Shown piece by piece: positions 57,750-64,000 of a DNA stretch of 64,000 bases. The stretch is from assembly GCA_016707485.1 (NCBI GenBank), contig JADJHN010000002.1, positions 1,054,001 to 1,118,000 on the forward strand. The letters run 5' to 3'. Within the stretch, counting starts at the first letter, position 1, and the number at the start of each line of letters is the position of its first letter. Position numbers and translations under genes: made by a program. The notes beneath the pieces are model-generated. The model searched no databases and was not told the origin of the DNA. It was given only the letters and a program-made list of their open reading frames with translations. Origin of the DNA: Lysobacterales bacterium. GTDB lineage: Bacteria; Pseudomonadota; Gammaproteobacteria; Xanthomonadales; Rhodanobacteraceae.

Positions 57750-58808
57750 TCAGGCCGAAGACGATTGCAGGAAGCGCAGCGTTGCGCGTTCCAGCTTGCG
57801 CGGAAAGCGCAGGTCGCCGGCTGCAAAATGCTGATGCAATTCGCCGGCCTTCCAGGCTGCGATTACGCGTGGATGGATATAGGAATTCCGACAAACGGCC
57901 GGCGTGTTGCGCAACGTGTTGGCGACATGGCCAATGGCTTCATTCACGCACGTGGCGAGGGTTCGCGGGTCGGGCGGGTCCGGAAACGGCATTTCGGCCA
58001 ACACCGCAATCGCCTTGACGGTGGCACCCCAGGTGCGGAAGTCCTTGGCCGTGAAAGCACCGCCCATGGCGGCAAACAGATAATCGTTGACCATGCCCGA
58101 ATCGATCGGCCTCGACTCATTTTCATCGTCGATGTACTGGAACAACGTCTGCCCCGGCAATTGCTGGCATCGACGCAGCAGTCGAACGAGCCGGGAATCA
58201 TCAATTGCGACCGCGTGCCTGAGGCCACCCTTGCCGCGAAAGCGGAACTGGGCGCGACCGCGCAAGAAAGCAACATGTCGGGCCAGCAGCGTGGTCAGGC
58301 CGAACGACTTGTTTTCATCCCGATAGCGCACATTGCCGACGCGGATCAGGGTTTCCGCGAGCAGGCTGACGACAATGGCCAGGACTTTCCCGCGCGGCAA
58401 TCCGGCAAGCCCGAGGTCACGTGCGAGCGCGCGCCGCAGGCGCGGCAGGCGTTGGCCGAAATCGATCACGCGCGAGAACTTGCCGAGATCGCGTACGGCC
58501 CTCCAGCGCGGGTGGTAGCGGTATTGCTTGCGCCCGCGCCGATCGCGCCCGGTTGCCTGCAGGTGGCCACGGGGATTGGAACAGATCCAGACATCGGCAT
58601 AGGCCGGAGGAATGGCCCGCTTGCGAATGCGCTGGATGACCAGGCGATCGGCGATCCTGTTGCCTTCGGCGTCCACGTAGGAAAAGCCCTTGCCTGCGCG
58701 ACGCCGGCGAATGCCGGGATCGTCGTCGCTGACATGCACGAGGCCGACGAGACGGGCGTCCTCGGCGTTGCTGTCGATGGCCGGTACCGGACGCGTGCCG
58801 CGGGTCAT
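57750..58808 (-). CDS. DNA topoisomerase IB, poxvirus type
   Basis: A 352-residue eukaryote/poxvirus-like topoisomerase IB. The N-terminal domain contains GFSYVDAEGNRIAD and IPPAYADVWIC. In the catalytic domain, RVGNVRYRDENKSFGLTTL and FRFRGKGG hold active-site Arg and Lys, and Tyr310 in CRNSYIHPRV is the nucleophile. It relaxes both positive and negative supercoils. The start overlaps the oxidoreductase stop by 4 bases (ATGA), so the ATG at 58808 is preferred over one at 58847. Confidence 0.92.
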   Translation of the reverse strand: MTRGTRPVPAIDSNAEDARLVGLVHVSDDDPGIRRRRAGKGFSYVDAEGNRIADRLVIQRIRKRAIPPAYADVWICSNPRGHLQATGRDRRGRKQYRYHPRWRAVRDLGKFSRVIDFGQRLPRLRRALARDLGLAGLPRGKVLAIVVSLLAETLIRVGNVRYRDENKSFGLTTLLARHVAFLRGRAQFRFRGKGGLRHAVAIDDSRLVRLLRRCQQLPGQTLFQYIDDENESRPIDSGMVNDYLFAAMGGAFTAKDFRTWGATVKAIAVLAEMPFPDPPDPRTLATCVNEAIGHVANTLRNTPAVCRNSYIHPRVIAAWKAGELHQHFAAGDLRFPRKLERATLRFLQSSSA

Positions 58809-60019
58809 GTCCGGCGCAACCGCTCGAACGCGAACAGCGTCGCACAAGGATGCACTGATCCCAGCAGGTGATCGCGGATGATTTCCGCACCGATTGCGCT
58901 GTAGGTAATGCCGTTGCCGCCGTAGGCCATGGCGAAATGAACGCGTGGTCCATATTGATCATGCGCACCGAAAAACGGCAGTCCATCTGCGGTTTCCGCG
59001 AACGTGCCGGCCCAGGTGAAGGCAACCGGCAACTTGATGCCGGCGAAGCGGCGTTGGAACCGGGCGCAGATTGCCTGCGCCTTCTTCGACAAGCGTGCAT
59101 CGCGGCGCAATGGAATATCCAGGGCGTCGTCTTCACCGCCGACGATCAACCGACCTTCGCGCGTGCTGCGCGCGTACAGGTACGGGCGCGCGGATTCCCA
59201 GACCAGGCAATTCTGCAGTGCCCCGATCGTTTCCGGGATCGGATCGGTAACCAGGGCGTAGCTGCTGCGATTGCGTGCCACGCGCTGATCGAGAAACGAC
59301 TGTGATTCGTAACCCGCTGCGATGACCAGATGCTTGCAGCGGATCACGTGGCCGGCGGCAGTGCGCGCGTTCACCCCGCGTGCCGTCGGCGTGATCTCGA
59401 CAACTTGCGTGCGCTCGAAAATCTCCGCGCCGTCGCGTTGCGCCCGGTCGAGCAGGCAGCGCGCAAATTGCACCGGATCCACTTCAGCCGCCGTGGCGGA
59501 AAGCAGGCCGACCCCGGCATCGAGGCCAAAGCGTTCCTGCAATGCATCGGCATCGAGGCATTCCAGTTTGAAGCCGTGTCGCTGGCGCAAGGCCGCTTCG
59601 CGGCGCAGGCGGCGTTCGTGATACCAGTGACTTGAAAAATACAGGCTGTGCATCGAGCGCACGTCGACCTTGCGCAAGCTGCGCGCTAGACGAGTCAACG
59701 CGATCACGGCCTTTTCGCAACTGCGGTAGGCGAGCACGCCATCTTCGATGCCGAAGCGTTGTGCCAGCGCCTGCAGCTCGACATCGATCTCGTATTGCAG
59801 CAGGGCGGTGCTTGCCGAGGTACTGCCCCAGCCGACCTGGCGTTTTTCGAGCAGGCAGACTTTCATGCCAGCCTCACCGAGGCTGCGTGCGATCAGGGCT
59901 GCGCTGATTCCGGCACCAACCACCAGCACATCGCATCGATGGTTCGCCGCCAACGGCGCAAGGAATGCAGATTGTGCATTCTTCAGCATCCAGTATGGAG
60001 AGCCGCTTTTGAGATCCAT
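58805..60019 (-). CDS. FAD-dependent oxidoreductase, DAO family
   Basis: A 404-residue flavoprotein. DVLVVGAGISAALIARSLGE is the FAD-binding Rossmann motif and VCLLEKRQVGWGSTSASTAL the adjoining region. The C terminus has FAMAYGGNGITYSAIGAEI, which closes on the flavin in amine and glycine oxidase relatives. GGAGG lies 6 bases before the ATG at 60019. The substrate is unknown. It is coupled to topoisomerase IB, an unexplained pairing. Confidence 0.85.
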   Translation of the reverse strand: MDLKSGSPYWMLKNAQSAFLAPLAANHRCDVLVVGAGISAALIARSLGEAGMKVCLLEKRQVGWGSTSASTALLQYEIDVELQALAQRFGIEDGVLAYRSCEKAVIALTRLARSLRKVDVRSMHSLYFSSHWYHERRLRREAALRQRHGFKLECLDADALQERFGLDAGVGLLSATAAEVDPVQFARCLLDRAQRDGAEIFERTQVVEITPTARGVNARTAAGHVIRCKHLVIAAGYESQSFLDQRVARNRSSYALVTDPIPETIGALQNCLVWESARPYLYARSTREGRLIVGGEDDALDIPLRRDARLSKKAQAICARFQRRFAGIKLPVAFTWAGTFAETADGLPFFGAHDQYGPRVHFAMAYGGNGITYSAIGAEIIRDHLLGSVHPCATLFAFERLRRT

Positions 60020-60241
60020 CTTGGCCTCCTCAACCGTGAGCGCGCCGCTATCGTTGTTGGCTGACGATGAATGCAGGCGGAAGCGCAACCCTGCGCATGC
60101 GCGAATGTTGTCTTCCGGAATGCCTGCGCCCTGTGCCCAGTGCACGTGCGCGTACTCAAAGTGGGACGAGCCGGGCTTCGCTCGCCCATGGTTCAGGAGC
60201 GCCGCACTAGCATCGAGCATCCTCACTTCCGGTAGCAGCCC
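60020..60241. other. Divergent promoter region
   Basis: About 220 bases between the oxidoreductase and the DUF883-like gene. I see no clear operator, repeat or small gene in it. Confidence 0.4.
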
Positions 60242-60493
60242 ATGAACTCCAGCGACCTTTCATTTGCCGAAGCGACAGCGGATTTTTCCCGCCCAGGTGT
60301 CGCCAACCCGACCCCGCAACTGGGTGATGTGATCGACTCGATCGAAGATGCCAAGGCCACATTCGGACGGATAGTCCGCAACGAGACGGAAATACTGCTG
60401 GCGGATGTACGCGGCATGATCCGGGCCAAGCCGCTCGGCGCCGTGGCCATGGTCGGAGCGGTTGCCTACGTGCTGGGTTGCATGCGGCGATAG
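60242..60493 (+). CDS. DUF883/YqjD-like membrane-anchored protein
   Basis: An 83-residue protein with a polar helical N-terminal part and one C-terminal membrane segment (KPLGAVAMVGAVAYVLGCMR). This layout is that of ElaB/YqjD proteins, which tether ribosomes to the membrane in stationary phase in E. coli. It ends just before the YihY-like gene, 8 bases apart. Confidence 0.75.
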   Translation: MNSSDLSFAEATADFSRPGVANPTPQLGDVIDSIEDAKATFGRIVRNETEILLADVRGMIRAKPLGAVAMVGAVAYVLGCMRR

Positions 60494-60501
60494 GTGTTCG
60501 A

Positions 60502-61437
60502 GTGGAGGCGAATGCCACTGCAGCCGCGTCGCAAGCGAACCGCACCGAGCCGGTTTCGCCAGCCCCGCGCCGACGCCGGCTCTGGGCCAGCGTGCTCGAT
60601 TTCATCGATCGCGACCCGCTGACGCTGGCCGCCTCGACCGCCTTTTACGCGGCGCTTTCCTTCGCTCCGATCATTGTGCTTGCCTTGTGGGCCGCTTCGC
60701 GCCTGTCGCCGGGCGCCGAACAGCAACTCATCGATCAACTGGGCGTCCTCCTCGGTGGCCAGGTTCGCGAGAGCGCGCTCGCGGTGATGAAGAATGCAGA
60801 TGCCAGTCCATTTCAGGCGAGCTTCTCCGGCATTGCCAGCCTGGTAGTGCTGGCCATATCCGCCTCGACCGCCTTCGCCCAGTTGCAGGCGTCGATCAAT
60901 GCGGTGTGGGGAACCAGCGGCGTTTCCAGCAATGCCATCTGGGCCTGGATCCGGCGGCGCATCCTGTCCTTCGGCATGCTTGCGGTCATCGGCTTCCTGC
61001 TCATGACCACCCTGGTCGCCAGCAGCGCGATGGGTTTGATCCTGAGCCGCGAAAGCGCGGTCTGGCTGGTCATCAACGAACTGCTTACCATTGCCGTTTT
61101 CGCGCTCGGCTTCAGTCTGCTGTTCCGCTACGTTCCGGACGCGCGAATCGGCTTTCGATTCACCCTGCTCGGCGGATTGCTGACGGCCGTGTTGTTCGAG
61201 ATCGGCAAATGGGCGCTGGGCAAGTATCTTGCTTCGACGACGAGTGCCGATGCCTACGGAGCGGCGAGTTCGCTGATCCTGTTGTTGATCTGGGTCTACT
61301 ACAGTTCGTTGATCGTGCTGGTGGGTGCGGCGTTGACGCGGCATCTCGCCGATCCGCTCGATGTGGCTGAGCCGCATGCCCACTCCGCTGAAGACGATCC
61401 GCAAGCTTCCGCCGCAAATCCCGCCAGGCAGCGCTGA
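60502..61437 (+). CDS. YihY/UPF0761 family membrane protein
   Basis: A 311-residue protein with about six helices. LAASTAFYAALSFAPIIVLA and SADAYGAASSLILLLIWVYY are the family hallmarks. It was once named ribonuclease BN, but that activity belongs to another protein; its real role is unknown. The GTG at 60502 has AGGTG upstream. The C-terminal 35 residues are polar. Confidence 0.85.
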   Translation: MEANATAAASQANRTEPVSPAPRRRRLWASVLDFIDRDPLTLAASTAFYAALSFAPIIVLALWAASRLSPGAEQQLIDQLGVLLGGQVRESALAVMKNADASPFQASFSGIASLVVLAISASTAFAQLQASINAVWGTSGVSSNAIWAWIRRRILSFGMLAVIGFLLMTTLVASSAMGLILSRESAVWLVINELLTIAVFALGFSLLFRYVPDARIGFRFTLLGGLLTAVLFEIGKWALGKYLASTTSADAYGAASSLILLLIWVYYSSLIVLVGAALTRHLADPLDVAEPHAHSAEDDPQASAANPARQR

Positions 61438-61441
61438 GCGG

Positions 61442-63973
61442 TCAGAATCGCGGCAGTTTCTGGATCACCTCGTCCATTGCTGCCCAGGGATCCTTCCTGC
61501 GCTTTTTGATCCATTCGATGGCGTTTCCCGCGTGGATTGCATCCCCGGATTGGATCCGTTTCAGGTCAGTCCAGGCCAGCGGCATGGCCACCCCGACCGA
61601 CTCGCGGGCGCGCAACGAATATGAGGCGACGCTGGTGGCACCGCGCCCGTTGCGCAGCCAGTCGATGAAGATCTTGCCTTTGCGGTTTTTTTCGCCGGCC
61701 ACACTGACGAACTCGTTCGGCTCCAGGGCAGCCAGCGCCACCGCCACGGATTGCGTGAAATCGCGCACTTCATCCCAGCTTGCGTCCGGCTGGATTGGAA
61801 CCACGACATGCAATCCCTTGCCGCCGCTGGTGCGGACAAAGGATTGCAGATGGATCGAGGCGAGCTGTTCGCACAGAATCCGGGCGGCGACCGTGACCCT
61901 ATCCCAGGTCACCGATGAGTGGGGATCGAGGTCGAAGACGATGCGGTCGGCGTGTTCAGGATCGTCCGAACGCGCACCCCAGGGATGAAATTCGAGCGCG
62001 TTCAACTGCACCAGTTCGAGCAGGCCCTGACGGTCATCGATGCACAGATAACGATCCTCGCCATCCTTCTCCCTGATCGTCACGCCATGCACATGATCGC
62101 CCACACCCTTGGCCACATGCTTCTGGAAAAAGCAGGCCTTGCCGATACCGCCCGGACAGCGCACGACCGACAAGGGCCGCCCGGCGATGCCCGGAAGGAT
62201 CCATTCCGCCACCGCACGGTAATAATCGGCGACATCCTGTTTGCTCAGTTTCAAGCCGGGGAACACGATCCGCTGCGGATGCGTGATTGTCACGCTGTCC
62301 TTCGACATGGTGGACTCCGTTGATTTCGCCGGTTTCTTTTTTGTCGGCTGCCGCGCTGCCGAATTTGCCGGTGGATCGGCAACGACGGCTTGCGTGTCGC
62401 GATCCTGCGCAGCCGCAGCGGTGGTTGTCGCCAATACATCGGCGGGCTTCTTGTCGGGGCGCAGCGCCTTGAATGCCGACTGGCGCAGCAAACCCTGACC
62501 GCCGATACCCTGGTAGAACACTTCGACAACGAGTTGCGGCTTGACCCAGATCGCCAGCGGGCGATCTCTCGCGGCCATCAATCCGGCATCGGCGGATGGT
62601 TTGCGCACAATGGATTTGTCCAGCTTGCGGCGCAGATCGAGGAGCTGATCGCTGCCGATGCCGGTGCCGACACGACCCACGTAGCGCAGGCCGTCGGCGG
62701 AGGGTTTGGCCAGCAGCAGGGCGCCGATGCCCGAACGGCTGCCTTTGGGCTCGGTGAAACCCGCGACGATGAATTCATCCGACAAGCGGCCTTTTGATTT
62801 GACCCATGCCCCGCTGCGCGTGCCGCTGTAGATGCTGTCGATGCGCTTGCTGACCACGCCTTCGAGGCCGCCGACGATCGCCTGCTTGAATGCCGCAGCG
62901 CCATGCCCGAGCTGATGATCGGAATAGCGCAGCAGCGCATGCGCATGACGTTCCAGGCGATCGGCCAGCCAGGCCTTGCGCTCGATCAAGGGCACGCTGG
63001 CGAAGGATTGCCCCTCGGCATGCACGACATCGAACAACATGTAGTGGACCGGGGCCGCAGACGCATCCGAAAATCGTGCCTGCAACGCATTGAAGTCGTC
63101 GCGGCCGTCGTTGACCACGATGATCTCGCCATCCAGTCGCGCATCGTCGAGTTCAAGGTTCGCCAGCGCCTCGACCAGTTCCGGAAGTTTGCCGGTCCAC
63201 TCGATGCCGTTGCGTGACCAGAGCTGGATGCGCCCGCGCAGGATGCTGGCAAGGATGCGATAACCGTCCCATTTGACTTCATGCAGCCAACTCTCGCCGG
63301 AAGGGGGTTTATCCGCCGCCTCGCATAACTCCGGCTCGAAGAATCCATGGTCGAGGCGTTCTTGGGTCGCGCCGCGCAGGGCGGTCATCTTCCTGCGCGT
63401 GCCCGGATTGGTGCGGGCACCGGAACCAACCGCGGGCGCGGCACGTTCCCGTTGCGCACGGCCGTTGCCGGAATCGACGAAGTCATCCGCTTCGCTCTTG
63501 GAGGCGAATTCGTCGGCGTGCTTGATGAGCAGCCATTGCTGCTTGCTGCCCTGCATGCGTGTGCGCACGAGCACCCAGGAACCACGCAGGATCGCGCCAT
63601 GCAGGATGAACTTGAGTTCGCCGACCTGGAGGCCCTTGCGTGCATCGCCCAGCGGTTCCCAACGGCCATGATCGAAAACCTGGACGTGTCCGGCGCCGTA
63701 ATTGCCTTTGGGAATATCCCCTTCAAAGCGGGCGTAGGAGATCGGGTGATCCTCCACTTCGACCGCCAGACGTTTGACTGCGGGATCAAAGCTCGGACCC
63801 TTCGGCACCGCCCAGCTCTTGAGTGCGCCATCGAGTTCGAGGCGAAAGTCATAGTGGCGATGCGAGGCGTGATGCAGCTGCACGACAAAAATTCCGCCAC
63901 CGCGTCGACCGCCGCGGGCGGGTTCCGAAGTGGACGAGAAATTCCGCTTCTTGCGATAGCTATCCAGTGACAT
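61442..63973 (-). CDS. ligD: ATP-dependent DNA ligase D (PE-ligase-polymerase)
   Basis: An 843-residue non-homologous end-joining enzyme with the Pseudomonas domain order. The N-terminal 3'-phosphoesterase (about 1-160) has HASHRHYDFRLELDG and LKSWAVPKGPSFDP. The ligase domain (220-510) has catalytic Lys234 in HEVKWDGYRI. A Pro/Lys/Ala linker leads to the polymerase-primase domain (555-843) with FDLDPHSSVTWDRV and FVRTSGGKGLHVVVP. The ATG at 63973 follows GGGGAG; a TTG at 63979 is possible. No ku gene is in the window. Confidence 0.94.
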   Translation of the reverse strand: MSLDSYRKKRNFSSTSEPARGGRRGGGIFVVQLHHASHRHYDFRLELDGALKSWAVPKGPSFDPAVKRLAVEVEDHPISYARFEGDIPKGNYGAGHVQVFDHGRWEPLGDARKGLQVGELKFILHGAILRGSWVLVRTRMQGSKQQWLLIKHADEFASKSEADDFVDSGNGRAQRERAAPAVGSGARTNPGTRRKMTALRGATQERLDHGFFEPELCEAADKPPSGESWLHEVKWDGYRILASILRGRIQLWSRNGIEWTGKLPELVEALANLELDDARLDGEIIVVNDGRDDFNALQARFSDASAAPVHYMLFDVVHAEGQSFASVPLIERKAWLADRLERHAHALLRYSDHQLGHGAAAFKQAIVGGLEGVVSKRIDSIYSGTRSGAWVKSKGRLSDEFIVAGFTEPKGSRSGIGALLLAKPSADGLRYVGRVGTGIGSDQLLDLRRKLDKSIVRKPSADAGLMAARDRPLAIWVKPQLVVEVFYQGIGGQGLLRQSAFKALRPDKKPADVLATTTAAAAQDRDTQAVVADPPANSAARQPTKKKPAKSTESTMSKDSVTITHPQRIVFPGLKLSKQDVADYYRAVAEWILPGIAGRPLSVVRCPGGIGKACFFQKHVAKGVGDHVHGVTIREKDGEDRYLCIDDRQGLLELVQLNALEFHPWGARSDDPEHADRIVFDLDPHSSVTWDRVTVAARILCEQLASIHLQSFVRTSGGKGLHVVVPIQPDASWDEVRDFTQSVAVALAALEPNEFVSVAGEKNRKGKIFIDWLRNGRGATSVASYSLRARESVGVAMPLAWTDLKRIQSGDAIHAGNAIEWIKKRRKDPWAAMDEVIQKLPRF

Positions 63974-64000
63974 CCGCAACCACTCCCCGAGCGTGACAGA

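Noticed and set aside
1..64000. tRNA or rRNA genes
   Set aside because: I looked for T-loop sequences such as GGTTCGAATCC and conserved rRNA segments and saw none outside coding regions.

Overview
The window is GC-rich, densely coded gammaproteobacterial DNA. Gene content and order point to the Lysobacterales (Xanthomonadales): polA with a small-RNA locus behind it, the def-fmt-rsmB-DUF4390-ntrY string facing a LysM-dprA-topA-tsaC string, Ser/Thr kinases carrying TPR tails, and secreted proteins ending in an FADGFD-type tail. The family is not certain; Rhodanobacteraceae- or Xanthomonadaceae-like is my inference.

Layout. 1-827: no intact gene; remains of a frameshifted one may be present. 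828-3596: DNA polymerase I. 3597-3952: a probable C-rich-loop small RNA of the sX13 type ending in a strong terminator, then a 35-base direct repeat pair. 3953-11183 (minus strand): LysM protein, DprA, topoisomerase I, TsaC and an AMP-dependent ligase. 11508-16987 (plus): def, fmt, rsmB, a DUF4390 lipoprotein and an NtrY-like kinase. 17045-21669: two ArnT/PMT-like glycosyltransferases flanking a CDP-glycerol-type glycerophosphotransferase; this block separates ntrY from its presumed partner ntrX (21751-23139). 23319-25318: 3-hydroxybutyrate dehydrogenase coupled to a patatin-like phospholipase. 25346-30203: TPR protein, membrane protein, Ser/Thr kinase-TPR, histidine kinase and LuxR-type regulator, read as one signalling operon. 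30301-31275: tandem UspA protein.

31363-39072 (minus) is a six-gene surface-structure operon: two pilin-like subunits, PapD-like chaperone, divergent usher, large beta-propeller-like secreted protein and small secreted protein. 39570-41531 is a PLP-dependent decarboxylase.

41630-56987 is the most striking part, a respiratory island. It encodes a B-type heme-copper oxidase (subunits I and II plus a 51-residue helix), heme O and heme A synthases, two SCO proteins and a DUF420 protein. It also encodes a translationally coupled set of unusual proteins: cytochrome b fused to 2[4Fe-4S] and MvhD-like domains; a second, degenerate heme-copper subunit I; and cytochrome b fused to a [2Fe-2S]/FAD/NAD reductase. 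A HiPIP and a pentaheme cytochrome with a dockerin-like pair and C-terminal anchor complete it. The main subunit I has Gln where the active-site Tyr of oxidases normally sits, and the second has His-Asp where His-His is expected. Six FNR/ANR/DNR-like boxes lie at promoters in this region. Together these suggest low-oxygen or nitric-oxide-related respiration rather than an ordinary terminal oxidase; that function is inference.

57019-63973: two small proteins, topoisomerase IB coupled to a DAO-family oxidoreductase, a DUF883/YqjD-like protein, a YihY-like membrane protein and a three-domain LigD.
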